Under the pieces are notes generated by a model. It worked only from the letters and a program-made list of their open reading frames with translations, did no database searches and had not been told where the DNA came from. Both the position numbers and the translations under genes were made by a program. A stretch of DNA of 64,000 bases from Azadirachta indica. Its lineage: Eukaryota > Streptophyta > Magnoliopsida > Sapindales > Meliaceae. The DNA lies in NCBI GenBank assembly GCA_022749755.1, contig CM040450.1, positions 14,327,634 through 14,391,633 on the forward strand, in the 5' to 3' direction. Below, piece by piece: positions 39,511 through 55,521 of this stretch (position 1 is the stretch's first letter; every line of letters starts with the position of its first letter).

Positions 39511-40019
39511 CTGAGGGTTGTATTGTTTATATGATAATATATACACAGCTGAGTACAAGTTAAATGGTCATGGGAAGGATGGATTTGTTGAATTGAATTG
39601 AATATTTTTAGAAACAATATTATTGTTTTTGTTTTATTATAACAAGTACTAATAACATTAGAAGCTGTACATACAAATATAATTAATGAATTAAAATATA
39701 TTTTCTTTACATAAGAGTGAACATTTGATTACATATATGTCATTAATTTCACTTTAAGATTTTTAATAATTGACATAACCACCTTTAGCTAAACCAACTT
39801 AACCAAAACCCAGCCATAATAATTTGTTTAAAGCAAAAATATTCAATAGAAAAAGAAACAAATAAATCTTAAGCATTAGATATAAAAATGAAGAGTATGA
39901 TTTTCTCGTAACTGGCACGGAATGTATACGCGAATTTTCCCAATTAATCAGAGAATATTTATCTACTTAGATTTTTTTTCCTTTTGACACCACGCCAACA
40001 GAAATTTCGAATTTTACCA

Positions 40020-41060
40020 CTTTTTTTTTTAATAATTTTTACTTTGCTCCCTTCATATATTGGCAATTTTCAGTCCACTCTCAAATTTATTGTAAGTACT
40101 CAATCCATCCTCGGTTAATTGCTTAATATATTTTATCAATTAAAAAAATTCTTTCTTTGAAGGATAAAATTGTAATTTATGCCTCTAAATTAACAAAAAA
40201 AATTTCTTTTTTAATTGATAAAATTGTAATTTATACCTCTAAATTAGTAAAAATATATATTTTTTTCTTTCGTGACCTATTCTCTCTTTTTTTTTTTTTT
40301 TTTTCTGCTTCTTCTCCTTTTTTTCTTATCCTCTCTTTTTCTTTTTCTTCTCTCTTGTATGATATTTTGCTTTTTATTTTTTTATCCTGTCTCTTGTCCG
40401 TTACTCTCCTCTTTTTTTATCCTCTCTTCCTTTTTCTTCTGTTATGCATTCCTTTTTATCTTTTGCTTTCTTTATTCTTCTTCCCTTATATTATTTGTTA
40501 CTCTTTATTTTTCTTCCTTCTTTTTTTCTACTTTTTCATTTTAGTATCTTCCTTTCTTTTGTTTTTTCTTCAACACACCTCTATTAACATTTTGCTTAGA
40601 TATTATACAAATTATTAAGTATCTATTTAATTTGATTTTTTCATTAACTAAAAGAATTTTTTAATAATAAAAATTTTTTTAAAATTTTTTAATATCATTT
40701 GATTAACATCAAAAAAAAATTTTTAAAATTTCAAAAAATTATTTTTTTTCTATTAGAAAAAGTCAAGTGATAGTAAGGGTAGAGGGAGAGAAAGAAAAAA
40801 GGAGGAAAAGGAAGCGACAGGAGAGGGGGAGCAAAGGTGGCAAAGAGTGGTGGCGGAGGAGTGAAGATAGAGGAAAGATGAAAGGTAGAGGAAGGCCATA
40901 CAGATAAAAACGATAAAGATTTAGTGGGATTTGATTTAAACAAAGTTGTCAAGTTTTTTTTTTTTTTTTTCAATTTACCTTTAGTTTTAACGTTTGACTA
41001 ATGGAGTTAAATAATTAGACGAGAGATTAGTGTATATTTTTTAATACTTTTCATATAAGA
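40020..41060. repeat. Pyrimidine/purine-rich insertion-like block
   Basis: A C+T-rich tract of about 300 bp (40266-40570) is followed after AT-rich sequence by an A+G-rich tract (about 40745-40905), so the two could pair as a long hairpin. A 57-bp-period direct repeat (GATAAAATTGTAATTTAT) lies at 40164-40252. The layout resembles the foldback element at 59055-60174, but clear terminal arms were not found. Open frames in the C+T tract are low complexity, not genes. Confidence 0.4.
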
Positions 41061-41820
41061 TACAGTTTATTTTTTTTAACTGAAATTTAAAATATAATCG
41101 AAATTTAAATTTAAATAATATATTTATTTTTTATTTTAAAATATTTAAAAATAAGTATTAAATTATTTATTTTAATAAAATAAAAAATTTATAAATTGAT
41201 ATTTTAACAAAAAAATATATTTATATTTATAATAATTTTGATTATATTAAAAAAATAATATAAAAAATATATATTTATATAATAATAATTTTAATTATAT
41301 TAAAAAAATAATAAATAAAAAATTAATAAATTATATTAATATATATTATTTATTTGTTTGATATATATTTTTTTAAAAAAATAATTTTTGATCGATAATA
41401 TAAAAATCAATAAAAATTAAATAAAAATAATAAATTATATTATAATTATAAATATATAAATTTATTGTAATAATTAAAATATAAAATAAATAATATTCGA
41501 AAGATAAATAAAAGAGATTCATCACGAAAAAAAGATAAGTTAAAAATAGTAAATAAAATTTTAATTTTATTAATAAATAAATTAATAAAATAGAAATATT
41601 TTTTAAAAATAAAAATATTAAATTATTTGTATATATTTTTTTGAATTTAATATATTTTTAATTTAATGATATTAAATATTTTTAATAAATATTTAAATAT
41701 AAATTAAAAATAATCTAAATAATTATATTTCAGATTCATTTCAGTCCAAAAAAAAAATCTTAAAAAATGTTAAAAAATTAAATTTGAGGAATGTGTTAAA
41801 ACACCTTTATAGAAATTCAT
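41061..41820. other. Extremely AT-rich spacer before UBQ2
   Basis: Nearly pure A and T with ATTTAAAT and AATAATT patterns. No gene is seen. Confidence 0.6.
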
Positions 41821-41830
41821 GAAAAAGAAA

Positions 41831-43200
<1,370 letters not shown>

Positions 43201-44090
43201 GAAAGTTGGGGTTGCTGCATTGTCTGTTCGTGTCTGTTTCTCTCGTCAAGTTGGTTTTGTGTTGTCAAGTCCATAGCAAGAATAGTGGTTGAATGTTCTC
43301 TCTTTTTTTTAGTAGTATGTCTTTTGTCAAGCGAGTTAAAGGTGCTTATGAATAAAAATTTAGTTTAAATAATTCTGCAATCTTCAGTTTGGTGGTCTTA
43401 TATTTTGCTCTAAACGATTAAATAATCCTGTGATTCTTCAGTTTTTAGTTATTTTGTTGCATTCCCTCTCTATGCACTTCATTTTCTTAAGAGAATTTTA
43501 TAAGGTTGAAATTGGTATCTATCAAACTTAAAGAGCATGTGTGCCTGTGACTCTAATGTTGGCTTAAATAATGTCAATTTTCATGTCAAATGTATCTTGC
43601 TTTGGGCTAAGCATGTGTGATTCTTATAGAGCTTTTGATTACCTTTTGTTCTGCAAAGATGTGGTTCTAGGGCCAGCCTAGTGCTTGGTTTTTGATGTTT
43701 AGGCATGGGAATTGGAACCATAGAATTGGGTGATTTGGCTAGGTGAACATTCATGTCGTTGTTGTTTCAATGAAATTTCCAATGTATTTGTAGCATTTGA
43801 TATTTCTTGGGTTTCTGTCTAGAACATCTTTTGTTATACCCTCACAAGAAAGGATCATGGCTTAGGCTTAATACCAGAGTGTTTGAAAATCTGCTTTGTT
43901 CTGTCATTTTCTAGTCGTTCTGATGTTCTGAGTATGCATTTATATATATGGAAGTAAATAAGGCTCTGAGAAAAGCTCAGGCATTGGAATGTTTTCAATT
44001 GAAATCCAAATTTGGAATGTTCTCAATTGAATTCCGGTACCGTGAAAATTGAGGATGTAACAAACCTCTGATTTCACTTGTGGCTTTATA
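43201..44090. other. UBQ2 3' region and spacer
   Basis: It contains the conserved 3' UTR block (about 43352-43371). The rest is homologous in patches to the sequence downstream of UBQ1 (for example 43560-43860 versus 36360-36960), marking the second copy of the array unit. Confidence 0.5.
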
Positions 44091-45225
44091 TAATGTAGAA
44101 CACTATCTCATGAGATTTGCAGACACCTCTTGCACTTAAACCTAATACTATTGATGAATTTGTACTGCAGCCTGGGCTGGTACTGCTGATTATGTCCGTA
44201 GATTATTTGCATTTTGCAGCTAATTGGAAGCTTTCACCAAAGCTTAAATTAATGCATTTTAGGTTGCAATGTAAAAGTGCTACGAAGCAAACTAGGTGCT
44301 TTTTGTCCATTTTATTTCTCTTTCTGCATCCATCAGATGATGGAGCCTTCTTCTATGGAGTCCCAGGATATAATTTGCATCATGCTGCTGCTTCAAATTA
44401 TGACAGATCATCAAGCGGACACTTCATGGACTTGACCTTATCCTGGGCAACAGAAGAGGGCCACATTCTTATGGGAGAGTTTCTTCAGTTTATGAGAGAG
44501 GCAGCATCATGCCAGACATAGATCACTAACACTTTCTATGGTATTGTCTTATTATGCTCCCAGTTACATAGGTAATGCTTGCTCACTTAGTTAGGGATGA
44601 GGTTCTATGACAAACATGAAAAGCCGTCTTACACTTTTTATTTAGAATAGGGCACATTTATCAGTCAATCTCGATCCTTCCTGCAGATCCTATTCAATTC
44701 TCCACCATAACCATTCCAACTCGGTGGATCATTTAATTCAATTTCTTGTGTCTTTGACTAGTGGGTGGAGCCATCATAGTTGAATGCTCTTGGAAGGGTT
44801 CAGGTTTCAGGTGATAACTGATATATTTTTCTATCTCGATTTTTTGTTCTTTTGTAAGATTCTTGTTGGCAGTTTGCAGATTTAAGTGGTTTTATTCATT
44901 TGACAACAGATGCTTTATAGATATGGAGGCATCTCTGAATAATTTTTTTCTGTAAAATGGGGCTCTGCTTAATGATTCCGTTTTGGGTAGAAATTCTATT
45001 AGCCTCAGAAGTTCATGGTACCTCAACTGGGACATTGAGGGGTGGTTGCTGTAATACTCTCAAAGCATTATGTGCATGGGACATGTTGAATCTTCAGAGG
45101 AAGAGCTGCAGTTGCTAGCCGAAAGTTACCTCCCCAGACAGGCAAGGCCATTTTTCGAATGGCATGGCATGGCATGAGCCAAGTCTCCATGAGCAATTAC
45201 TTTCAAGGTATGCACTCGTTATGCT
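44090..45225 (+). pseudogene. HIP1 pseudogene 3
   Basis: It carries exon 2 homology (about 44165-44800, with GATGGAGCCTTCTTCTATG and TTATGACAGATCATC) ending in the GGTTTCAGGT donor region. Exon 3 homology (about 44880-45212, with GGGACATGTTGAATCTTCAGA and CAAGTCTCCATGAGCAA) follows. Multiple frameshifts and stops occur. Exons 4-6, including the RING, were not found. Confidence 0.75.
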
Positions 45226-46790
45226 GGAATTTTGTTTCTTGTGGCACCTGTTTGTTGTAAAGCCCTATGACGTGTTTCATCTGTAGTGGAGTCATTTAGT
45301 TCATTGTGCAAATTGCCTCTCTTTGAATCAAAGTGATCTCTTGTCTGGCGATTCATGGCTGCATGCAGTAAGATGTTGTTTATTGAATTTTTTGGGCTTT
45401 TATGTTGACTAGCAGCATAATGTCAGTTTTATTAAAAAGGCTGTCATGGAATTTGCTCTATAGAAGGTTGTCTAATTGGGTACAGTTAATATTTATATAC
45501 AATTATTCGCTGTTTACTCCTACTGGTTTTGTGCTCAACTTGGTACCCCAGTTCTTTAGCTGGACTGAGTTATAACCATTTGTGAGGATTGAGTGAAGAA
45601 CACACTTTAGTTGTAGCATTTCACTGAAGTCAGTTTGATGTGGCACCAAATAAGAAGAACAGAAAGGGGAGAAAATTAGAGAGGCAGAAAATTTAGAGAA
45701 AGGGAGAAAAGCTAGAAGTAACTATGGGGAAATGTCATAATTTTATTCGATAATCTCAAATTTTAAAGTCTATCTCTAAACCCAAGGCTAGTGCATAATT
45801 GGAGGAAGCTACCAGATGATTGGTTTTATTTCTAATGTCAGTTATACTGAAGATTTTGTCTATTAGATTTAAAGATGATGTAGAATGAGGTTTTAAGGTA
45901 TGTAATTGTCACAGAACTTTTTATTTCATTGTCTTTTCTGAGAAAATTTGGTTGGGATGCCTATTGCTTGCTTTCTGGTGTTTCACTTGAACTGATATGA
46001 TGGCAGAACCTTGTGGGATCAGGTTTCCATTTGGAAGGAAACTCTTGAGTAAAATTTGTCCAGTGATTGCCAGACATTCTCATTTGTATCATCAAATATC
46101 TGATTGTAGTGTGTTGTGGTCTTGGTCATTTCAATGAGCAGCTATGATAATTAGTGACTCTAGTGTCGTGTGCGTGTGATTTTGTTTGAAGATAAATCAT
46201 CAGCTGTCTATTGATTGGTTTTATTCCCACTGTCAATGACAAAAAGACACTATTATGACTATGTCTTCATGAATTGGGTATAGAGGTTGAAATTGAAATT
46301 ATAGGTTGGAGTAGAAATTGTTTTTGGGCAAAGATGCATGGATCTCGTAGATCCCATTGATTAGGTGATTATTTCTGATGTATGAGTACAGAATCATAGA
46401 ATTGATAGTGGAATCCACCAATTTGGCTAGGTGACCATTTATAGTGCATTGTGATCCGTTTGTGCCTTGCATATTTCTCCTTCAATTTTTGATCAATTTG
46501 GCTTTAGTCATCAATCTCAGCCAGGTGATTTACAAGCAGCAAGGAAATGTTCAAGGCCTATTCCAGCCTTCCTTCCTACTAGGGTTGCAATCACTTTAAC
46601 TCAAAATTTGCTTCTGCCCTCCCCCATGTTTTAGAAATGCAGCTGAGAAATATTTCAAGCAAATTTGAACTTGGATAAGGGATCTGGGAGCCAATACAAT
46701 ACTACAATCAGCTAAAGATGTAACAACCTGTGATGTTATTTATTGTTATGCGATTTTGTGTCTGGTTTTATAAGATGCAGAATGCTTAAT
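45226..46790. other. Spacer between HIP1 pseudogenes 3 and 4
   Basis: The left part resembles HIP1 intron 3; the right part (46440-46790) matches 38690-39060. No gene is seen. Confidence 0.45.
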
Positions 46791-48590
46791 CTGTTGAGCT
46801 ATGTGTGCCAACTGTTTTGAACTCAAGATTTATGTCAGGTTTATGCCACAGGCAGGACTGCCACTATAGAGAAGGATATATCCTTCAGGAAAATATCTCT
46901 GTGGAAGGACTGATTTTGCTTCTCATTGGGACCTGCACCATGTTCAAATTGGTATTTCAAGTAGTGGTGTTTAAGTGCAGCATCACCAACTTGATACTTG
47001 GATCCATCCTATGATCCTTTTCTGGATGCATCAAATGCAGAAGAGTTCTATGATGTTCGAAGAATATTATGGGCATCATGCTGCTGCTTCAAATAATGAC
47101 AGACACTTTCATGGCATTGAAGTTGGTGTTTGTTGATATTTACATGGGGCAATGCAGGAGAGCTGCGTGTGCAAAAAGGCAGGGAGTTGCTTTAGTTTGC
47201 GAGAGAGGGAGCACAAACAGATGTTGCTTGATTGCTGTACCATAATTAGAGAATTAACGTGCTCATATTTAGCGATGAGTGTGCTTGAGGAATGTTAGAA
47301 GCCAAGTCGGTGCTTTTTTATAATTCAAACCTGCTAGGACTCATTTCTTAACAATTCCTTTTTACAGTTCTTATTTGTAGGCTGCCATATGCCAGCTCCA
47401 TGGATTTGTTTAGTTCACAATTCTGTTGCCTTGAGTAAAGTGGAGGCATAGTAGAATATCCCCTTCTCACGGAAGTATTCAGGTACTTACTGGTATACTT
47501 TTCTTTGGAATATAATAAATACCTTGTTCTTTAAAAGATTCTTGGTTGCAATTTGTAGATTAAAGTGTTTTAGTAATGAGACAAATTACTGTCTCGTTGG
47601 CAAAAAACACTTCCGTAAATAATGGGGTAATAAATAGTGGTCATTTATTTTGGGTAGAAATCCCGTTATTCGTCTTGTTTTAATGGTACCTCAACTTAAT
47701 AGGCGAGGGTATTTGCAGCTGCAGGTGCTATTCTTAGAAAATCTATCCCAGTCTTTTGGGCTTCTTCAAGAAATAAGCTTATGCACATATGGAATCTTTA
47801 ATAAAGGGTTGCAGTTAGTTGCTGAAAGTTGCTCCTCTGGACTTTGAAGTTCAGTTTGGCATCACAGTCACTGAAAGTTTGGGATCAACTAATCAAGTGT
47901 TTCTGACAGTGGATATCTATCGTTGATAGTTGTGACTATATCTATCACCTAACGGTAGCTAGACGCCCTGGTTATTATTATTCGTGGTTGTGTACTCAAC
48001 TTTAGTAACAAATTCTTGTGGTGGGATTGAGTTCTAGTCCTCAATATGATGATTTAAAAACAATAGTGTTTTGGAACCTGGATTGAAATTGACAGCAACT
48101 AGCATTAGCCTGCAAAATACAAGGTGATCCTCATCCTATCATCTTTTGGATCCATCTTGAAACATAAGAAACTAAGAAAATGACTTAGAATCGCATTGTT
48201 CGAGTCAGTAACATTTATTTCTTTCTTCTGTTTCTGCATCATATCAATGTAAGCAGATTGGTCTCTGGTTTTGATTACAATGTTTTTAGCCCACAGTTGT
48301 ACTTCATTCTTAATTTGCAGAGTTTCATGATTGAAGATCAGTGGACTCTGCAAGGCTCCAGAAGTATGTTTGATCGGCATAGGGACATGAGGGTAGACGT
48401 AAGCAATATGGCTGATGAGGTTAGTAAGTTTGCTTCAACCATTGGTAGGAGTTACACTAGGGGAAAGAATTGTAAATGACAGCGCAGGCTTGTTAGAAGA
48501 TTTGATATCCAATCGCTTGGCAGAAACCATGAACTGTTATCAGTAGATCAAAGGGTAAAAGGGTAAGTTGCCTGCTGAGGAAGTGATTTT
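46790..48590 (+). pseudogene. HIP1 pseudogene 4
   Basis: The most complete of the broken copies: exon 2 (about 46850-47480), exon 3 (about 47560-47880), exon 4 (about 48321-48420, with AGAAGTATGTTTGATCGGCA and CATAGGGACATGAG) and exon 5 (about 48440-48560, TTGTTAGAAGATTTGATATC). Exon 6 with the second half of the RING is missing, and frames are broken by indels and stops. Confidence 0.78.
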
Positions 48591-49660
48591 GTAAGAAGCA
48601 GAAGTATACTATCGTTGGGTTCCAACTGAGATATTATCCTTTACTATTGAAGCAAAAGGCCAAAAAAAAAAAAAAAATTGAGAGAAAGGCAGTAAAGAGT
48701 TGTAATCTTGTAGAGAATAAACTGAGGTGCTCTTTCTTATTGGAAAAAGAGAAATGCAAATGCTTGAATCCCAAGTGTGATTTTGTGCTCCATTAGAGCA
48801 ATTAGTGGATGACTGATCATTGACGCAGAATTTTCTGTTCTTTGGACATAAAGATGGCTGATGTTTTTAACTTTTGAATGCTATAGAGATTAATCAACTG
48901 TGTATTGAGTATTGCTTTGTGACTGAGTGGCTGTTTCTGAGATTTTGATTACTATTTTGAATGCTTTCACTTTAGTATGCTTGTTATGTGTTTCCCTTTC
49001 TCTGAGCAGGGCATCACATTCTAACCTTGCTCGGAAGTTTCCAGGAAAGTTTGGAATACTTTTAAGTGATCTGGAAGATTTCATTTTGAACAACCACCTC
49101 TATTTACCTAAATTCAAGATGATAAAAATTTAAATTTTAGTTGGTCTCGAATTGGAAGAACATTATAAAAAAAAAAAAGAAAATGAAATGAAAAATAAAA
49201 AATTTTAAAACGAAAACGAAAATAAATAATCAATTAAAACCAAATAAGCAATCAATTCGATGTTCATACTAAAATTCTCAAATAGGAAAACTTTTTAGTG
49301 AAGACTATTTTTTGAATTAATTTCTTTTAATATTAAGTATTTTTTGTTTTTTAAAATATTTGTATTAGATGTTTAATTTAAGTGGGAGAAATACAACAGG
49401 GAAAATCTCCATTCCTTTCCCAAAATACGGACAATCTTTATTCCTTCATTAATTAGTCAAGCAAACAATATATAAAAAAAAAAAAAAAAAAGGAAAGAGA
49501 AAGAACTCTTCTTAAGATTTTCTGTTGTAATTATTTTTTTGAATTATGTCTTTTTTTTTAATATTTATAATATTCAAATTTGAATTGTAGTCCAATTTTT
49601 ATTTTTTGACTAAACCCAAGAACGATTGAATTTCAACCTTTACTAAAATTCGAAGAAAAG
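48591..49660. other. Spacer before UBQ3
   Basis: AT-rich with poly-A runs (about 48661-48677 and 49471-49492). No gene is seen. Confidence 0.5.
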
Positions 49661-49673
49661 AAAAAGCAAAGGC

Positions 49674-51331
<1,658 letters not shown>

Positions 51332-54240
51332 GGGTGTTGTTGCGTCAGTTTTAGCTTTAATCGTTCATGGGTCATGCTCTTTTGTTGTGTGGGTTATGTT
51401 TTTACTGTTTCTAAAGGGTCTGGTGGTGCTGGTTTGGCTACTTGTTAACTTTGTCTGTCTCTTCCAGTTCTCTGTTTCTTTATGATTTCAATTAAAAAGC
51501 TTTTGGTTCGAATAATTGTCTTTTGCGTATTCTTATTTTTATTTCTGGTTATATTATCATTGAGTTTGGATTTAATATTTTGGTGGTGGCATAAAATAAC
51601 AGTCCAGGGAATTGCAAGTTCTTTCATAATGATCGAGCTAAAATGCACGAGTGCATTTTTTGAATATTCCCGAAGCCCTGAAATTTTGCAGTTTTGCCGT
51701 ATGATAACTGGTTTAATTCTTTAAAATATGTAACTGGCCATGATGACCGAGGAGATTCCCTCTAATCAATTCATTCAACCCACCATTTATCTGATTGCTT
51801 GTTTTCTGGGATTATGCGATTAATGGAAGCAGGACTGCAATGATTGTTGATGTTATTAACAAATATTACTGGTTTTAACTTGATCTGAATGGAGATACAG
51901 CAGTGCCTTCAAACATGAGGGTCTGGCCTGGCCTTCAACGCTGGGGTATAAATGCAGTAACAATGTGTATGAATACTCTGTCTCTAAGTTGGCCAAGTGT
52001 CGAAATAAAATTGATCAAAACAACGTCTCATTCATTCATATAGTGTCGAACACTAGCTGATCAAACGTACATATAACAATCAAATTTGCTTTGCATCCGA
52101 TTACGAGTTTATCATAATATTTTACGCGAAGAGAAATTACAAAACGGATAAAATGTACCAAAAAATCTCGCTGCTTCTAGCTCTGCGTTAAGATCTCCAA
52201 TCATATAACGCTAATGCGCAGTCTAGTATAGCTTCTGCTTCAACTTTTCTCCATACCATTGCCACGGGACAATTTACTCTCCTGTTGAAATTGCAGGGCT
52301 TTGCTGTTGAACCCATCTGTTATTTCATACGAAAGAAAAAGCTTGCTATAGGTTGGATTTTGATTGGGCAGATAACGTTTTCATCCTCGTTTACATCAAT
52401 ATTGTAATAATGCTCGCTCAATTGTATACTCGTACAACCGGTAATCTTTTCATACTTTAATCATTAAGCCTAAATAGATACCCTAGAGGGCCTCACTGAA
52501 AAAGGAAATTTTTATGATATTTCATTAGGGCTTGGGACGGCAACAAGCCAACAGTCTCACCTGTCTTACTAAGGCTTAGAGAGATTGTTGCAAAGCCGCA
52601 CAATATTTGTGTAGGACTCTGCATAAAGAAGAATCATCACCTGCTTTAATAAAATCTTTCATTCTCAGTTCTGTTTATGGGCAACTAATGAAAATTATAT
52701 TCACAGTTGTGTTCACTTCCGAGTTGTGTAAAATTTAAACATTTAACTTGACTTATATTTAGGAAACTAAAACTAAACATGTATAATCTAAACTAGGCAA
52801 TTTGTAAGATGTCATTTACAAAACGTGCAAAGCATCTCTGCTTCTTCTTTGTTTGCTCTCAGAACTTTAAATATAATCCCGAATTAGAAATCTGTTGGTT
52901 CTTGTGTATTAGCCTTTCCAAAAGCTGAAACTGCAGCCAAATAATTCAAACAGATGCATAGTAATCTAACATTTAGTTCTAAACATCAAGTTTTGAGATA
53001 TCCTGAAGATCATATTTTCCAACTTCTTATTTACACATATCTCATGCCAAATAGATACTGAAGAAAAGCAAAAGAAAAGACCAAATAACAATACTTATTG
53101 CTAGCAAATGGCAGCAAATGGCTCAATGGTTTGCCCATGTCCAAGCCAAATGATACAGTAAAGAAGTCAAAACTGATTTTAATCATTTAATGTATCAATA
53201 ATTAGTTATCTTATTTGCTTTGAAAGGTATGGACAAGTTGTGGTGCGAGCACTGCTACAAATCAACACCACACCATTTTTTAACCAAAGAGTCATGAGTC
53301 AAACCCCTTCACGAAGGAACAACTTGAGCAATGTTATCATATCGGCACACATTTTGAGTGTGTAAATGAAATCAGATTGTGGCATCTTAATGCACCCAAG
53401 ACTTTCATATCCGAAACTGCTGTTCCCATCCCTATTTGAGAATAAAATTGTTGGTGATTTTCGATGTGAATTGTCTAAGCATCACCTTGACCATTTTCCT
53501 GCTCAAAACTACAAAGAATCTAAACTTTTTTCATTTATACGTAGTCAGATATAGGGGGACTTATGCAGGTTGCCGGGATATCTAGGGCGAAGTGGTTCAT
53601 CACCTTTACACATAGTATTTCATAATTCTCATAAAATGGTGTAAAACCAATTCCAAGCCAAATTAAAAATTTTTGGTGTTACAGTGGTACAACTGACAAG
53701 CCTATGCAGTTTTCCAAGCTCTACACTCTGATAGCAGGTTTGGATACAGAATTTTTTAGATGCCAACTGCATCTTATGCAATCCTTTCAATGCTAATACT
53801 TAGTTCAAATACCATATTTGGCTTAATCTTATTTTTATCTATGATTATCATTATCGATTTGGGTTGTCCAGATAAATAGAGTAATATTGTGGTAATTGCA
53901 CATTCGTAATGCATCTGTGACAAGTTGGAAATTTGTTGTTTTTTCTGCAAAATTGCTGGCTAAAATATCCATGTACCTTTGTGAGAATGTTGTTGCAATT
54001 ATAATCATCTCTGCTACAAGAAAAGCGAGGGGTTTCTTTTATTGAATAATTTATTCTATACCAACTTGTTTATTCTTTGTTTTGTATTTGGGTGCACTTG
54101 CTGATTGCTTTGTGGACCGAAAGACGAATATTCTTGAACTAATTCAAGTGGTTTTGATTCTGTTTCGTTTGAATTTTTGATTAGAAGAAATAAAGTTTCC
54201 ACAAGTAATATTGCCCGTTCGAATGTACTCACGAAACTGA
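51332..54240. other. UBQ3 3' region and long non-coding stretch
   Basis: The first few hundred bases are probably 3' UTR. Beyond about 51750 only short random frames occur over 2.5 kb. No protein, RNA or clear repeat is recognised. Confidence 0.5.
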
Positions 54241-54254
54241 AAAATGAAAAGAAA

Positions 54255-54326
54255 GGGGCATTCCGAGAATTGAACTCGGGACCTCTCGCACCCTAAGCGA
54301 GAATCATACCACTAGACCAAATGCCC
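54255..54326 (-). tRNA. tRNA-Pro (AGG)
   Basis: The minus strand folds into a 72-nt cloverleaf. Acceptor arms GGGCATT and AATGCCC pair perfectly, followed by discriminator C. The D arm has TGGTCTAGTGGTA, the anticodon stem CTCGC/GCGAG encloses loop TTAGGGT with anticodon AGG (54292-54294), and the T arm has GGTTCAA-type loop GTTCAATTC. No intron. Downstream on the minus strand, TTTCTTTTCATTTT supplies the RNA polymerase III terminator. Confidence 0.97.
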
Positions 54327-54329
54327 TGC

Positions 54330-55521
54330 TGTGACACTGCTGAGTCTTGACATTTATTTAATATTGGCTATTTTTAATGAATAATATATTTATTTGACGA
54401 GACCTTTGTAAAAATACTACTTTTAAAACATATTATCTAATTCTGAAAATTCTATTTACTTACTTTATTCAGAATATTAGAAGTAAAACAAAATTTTAAC
54501 CGACTTGCAATAAGTTTGAAATGAATAACAACAAAATAAATTTTAAATTAACAAGTTAATTGTTCAAGGACATGATAACGTTGAGAAAATTTAAAGTATT
54601 TTTTTCCTTTATAATTTTCAACTAGGTATTTGGAAAATAGAAGAAAAAAAGATGACGACTGATCGGTTGAAGATTATAAACATGCAAAAAACGAGAGTTG
54701 GATGATAACATTTTAGTCAAAATTTTACCTTGAGATAATAATAGCAATATTACTTAATTTGAATAAACGATAATGAAAACTCCTGTTTAAAATTGAAAAA
54801 AAAAATCCAAATATCACTTGAAACTTACATTACATACTTTGGAGAAATTTGTTCATATTATTTGATGATAAATAAATGTTATAAACAAATATTATAATTA
54901 TATAAAAAATTCATTTAAAAGTGATTTGATTTATTATTTTTTTTAATAACTAAAGTAATAAATTCATATAACCAGCTTGTTCATCTTTTATCTGCAAATC
55001 TATTATAAATTAAACTGAATCTAAATAATTTATTGGTTTTACTGTTAACTGTGGACAATTTTATAATCGAGCTTCTTAATTGTTTCCCACGTTTAACAAG
55101 TGAACTTGGTAAACTCCGTACATTTTAGTCTAAACTTGGACGGAAAAAGTTGTCAAACGTTTTGAAAATGGGTAATAGTAATTGTAATTAATTATTTTTC
55201 CATTAGGGTTTTAATTTCTTCCAATTAATAGTTTGAAATAAACAAAAAATATCTGCACACTCAGGTCATCGTCGTCTACCTTTCAACCCCATATTTGTTT
55301 TGCTTTTGCAAGCAATCGTACCAAGTTGAAATATAAAAATAATAAACAAATACATTTACACATATTTTAGCAGCAGCTGGTAAAGGCCTTTGAATCCATA
55401 GTCATCATCGTTGTAAGTCTTCCGTACATATGAACACGGTTAGAGTGAAATTAGAGAAGAAACTTGGAACACGTGTTTCCAAGCTATTTAAGTCATGGCT
55501 TAATTACCTGTAAATGAAGTT
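54330..55521. other. AT-rich spacer before MLO
   Basis: No gene. It probably includes the MLO promoter; a CTATTTAAG TATA-like element lies near 55483. Confidence 0.45.

Noticed and set aside
40157..40618. Open frame of 153 codons rich in Phe, Leu and Ser that looks like a membrane protein
   Set aside because: It lies in a low-complexity pyrimidine tract. Other frames over the same stretch are equally open, and no family or splice structure supports it.
53366..53554. Open frame in the long non-coding stretch after UBQ3
   Set aside because: Short, with no homology recognised by eye, no splice signals and no codon pattern beyond chance.
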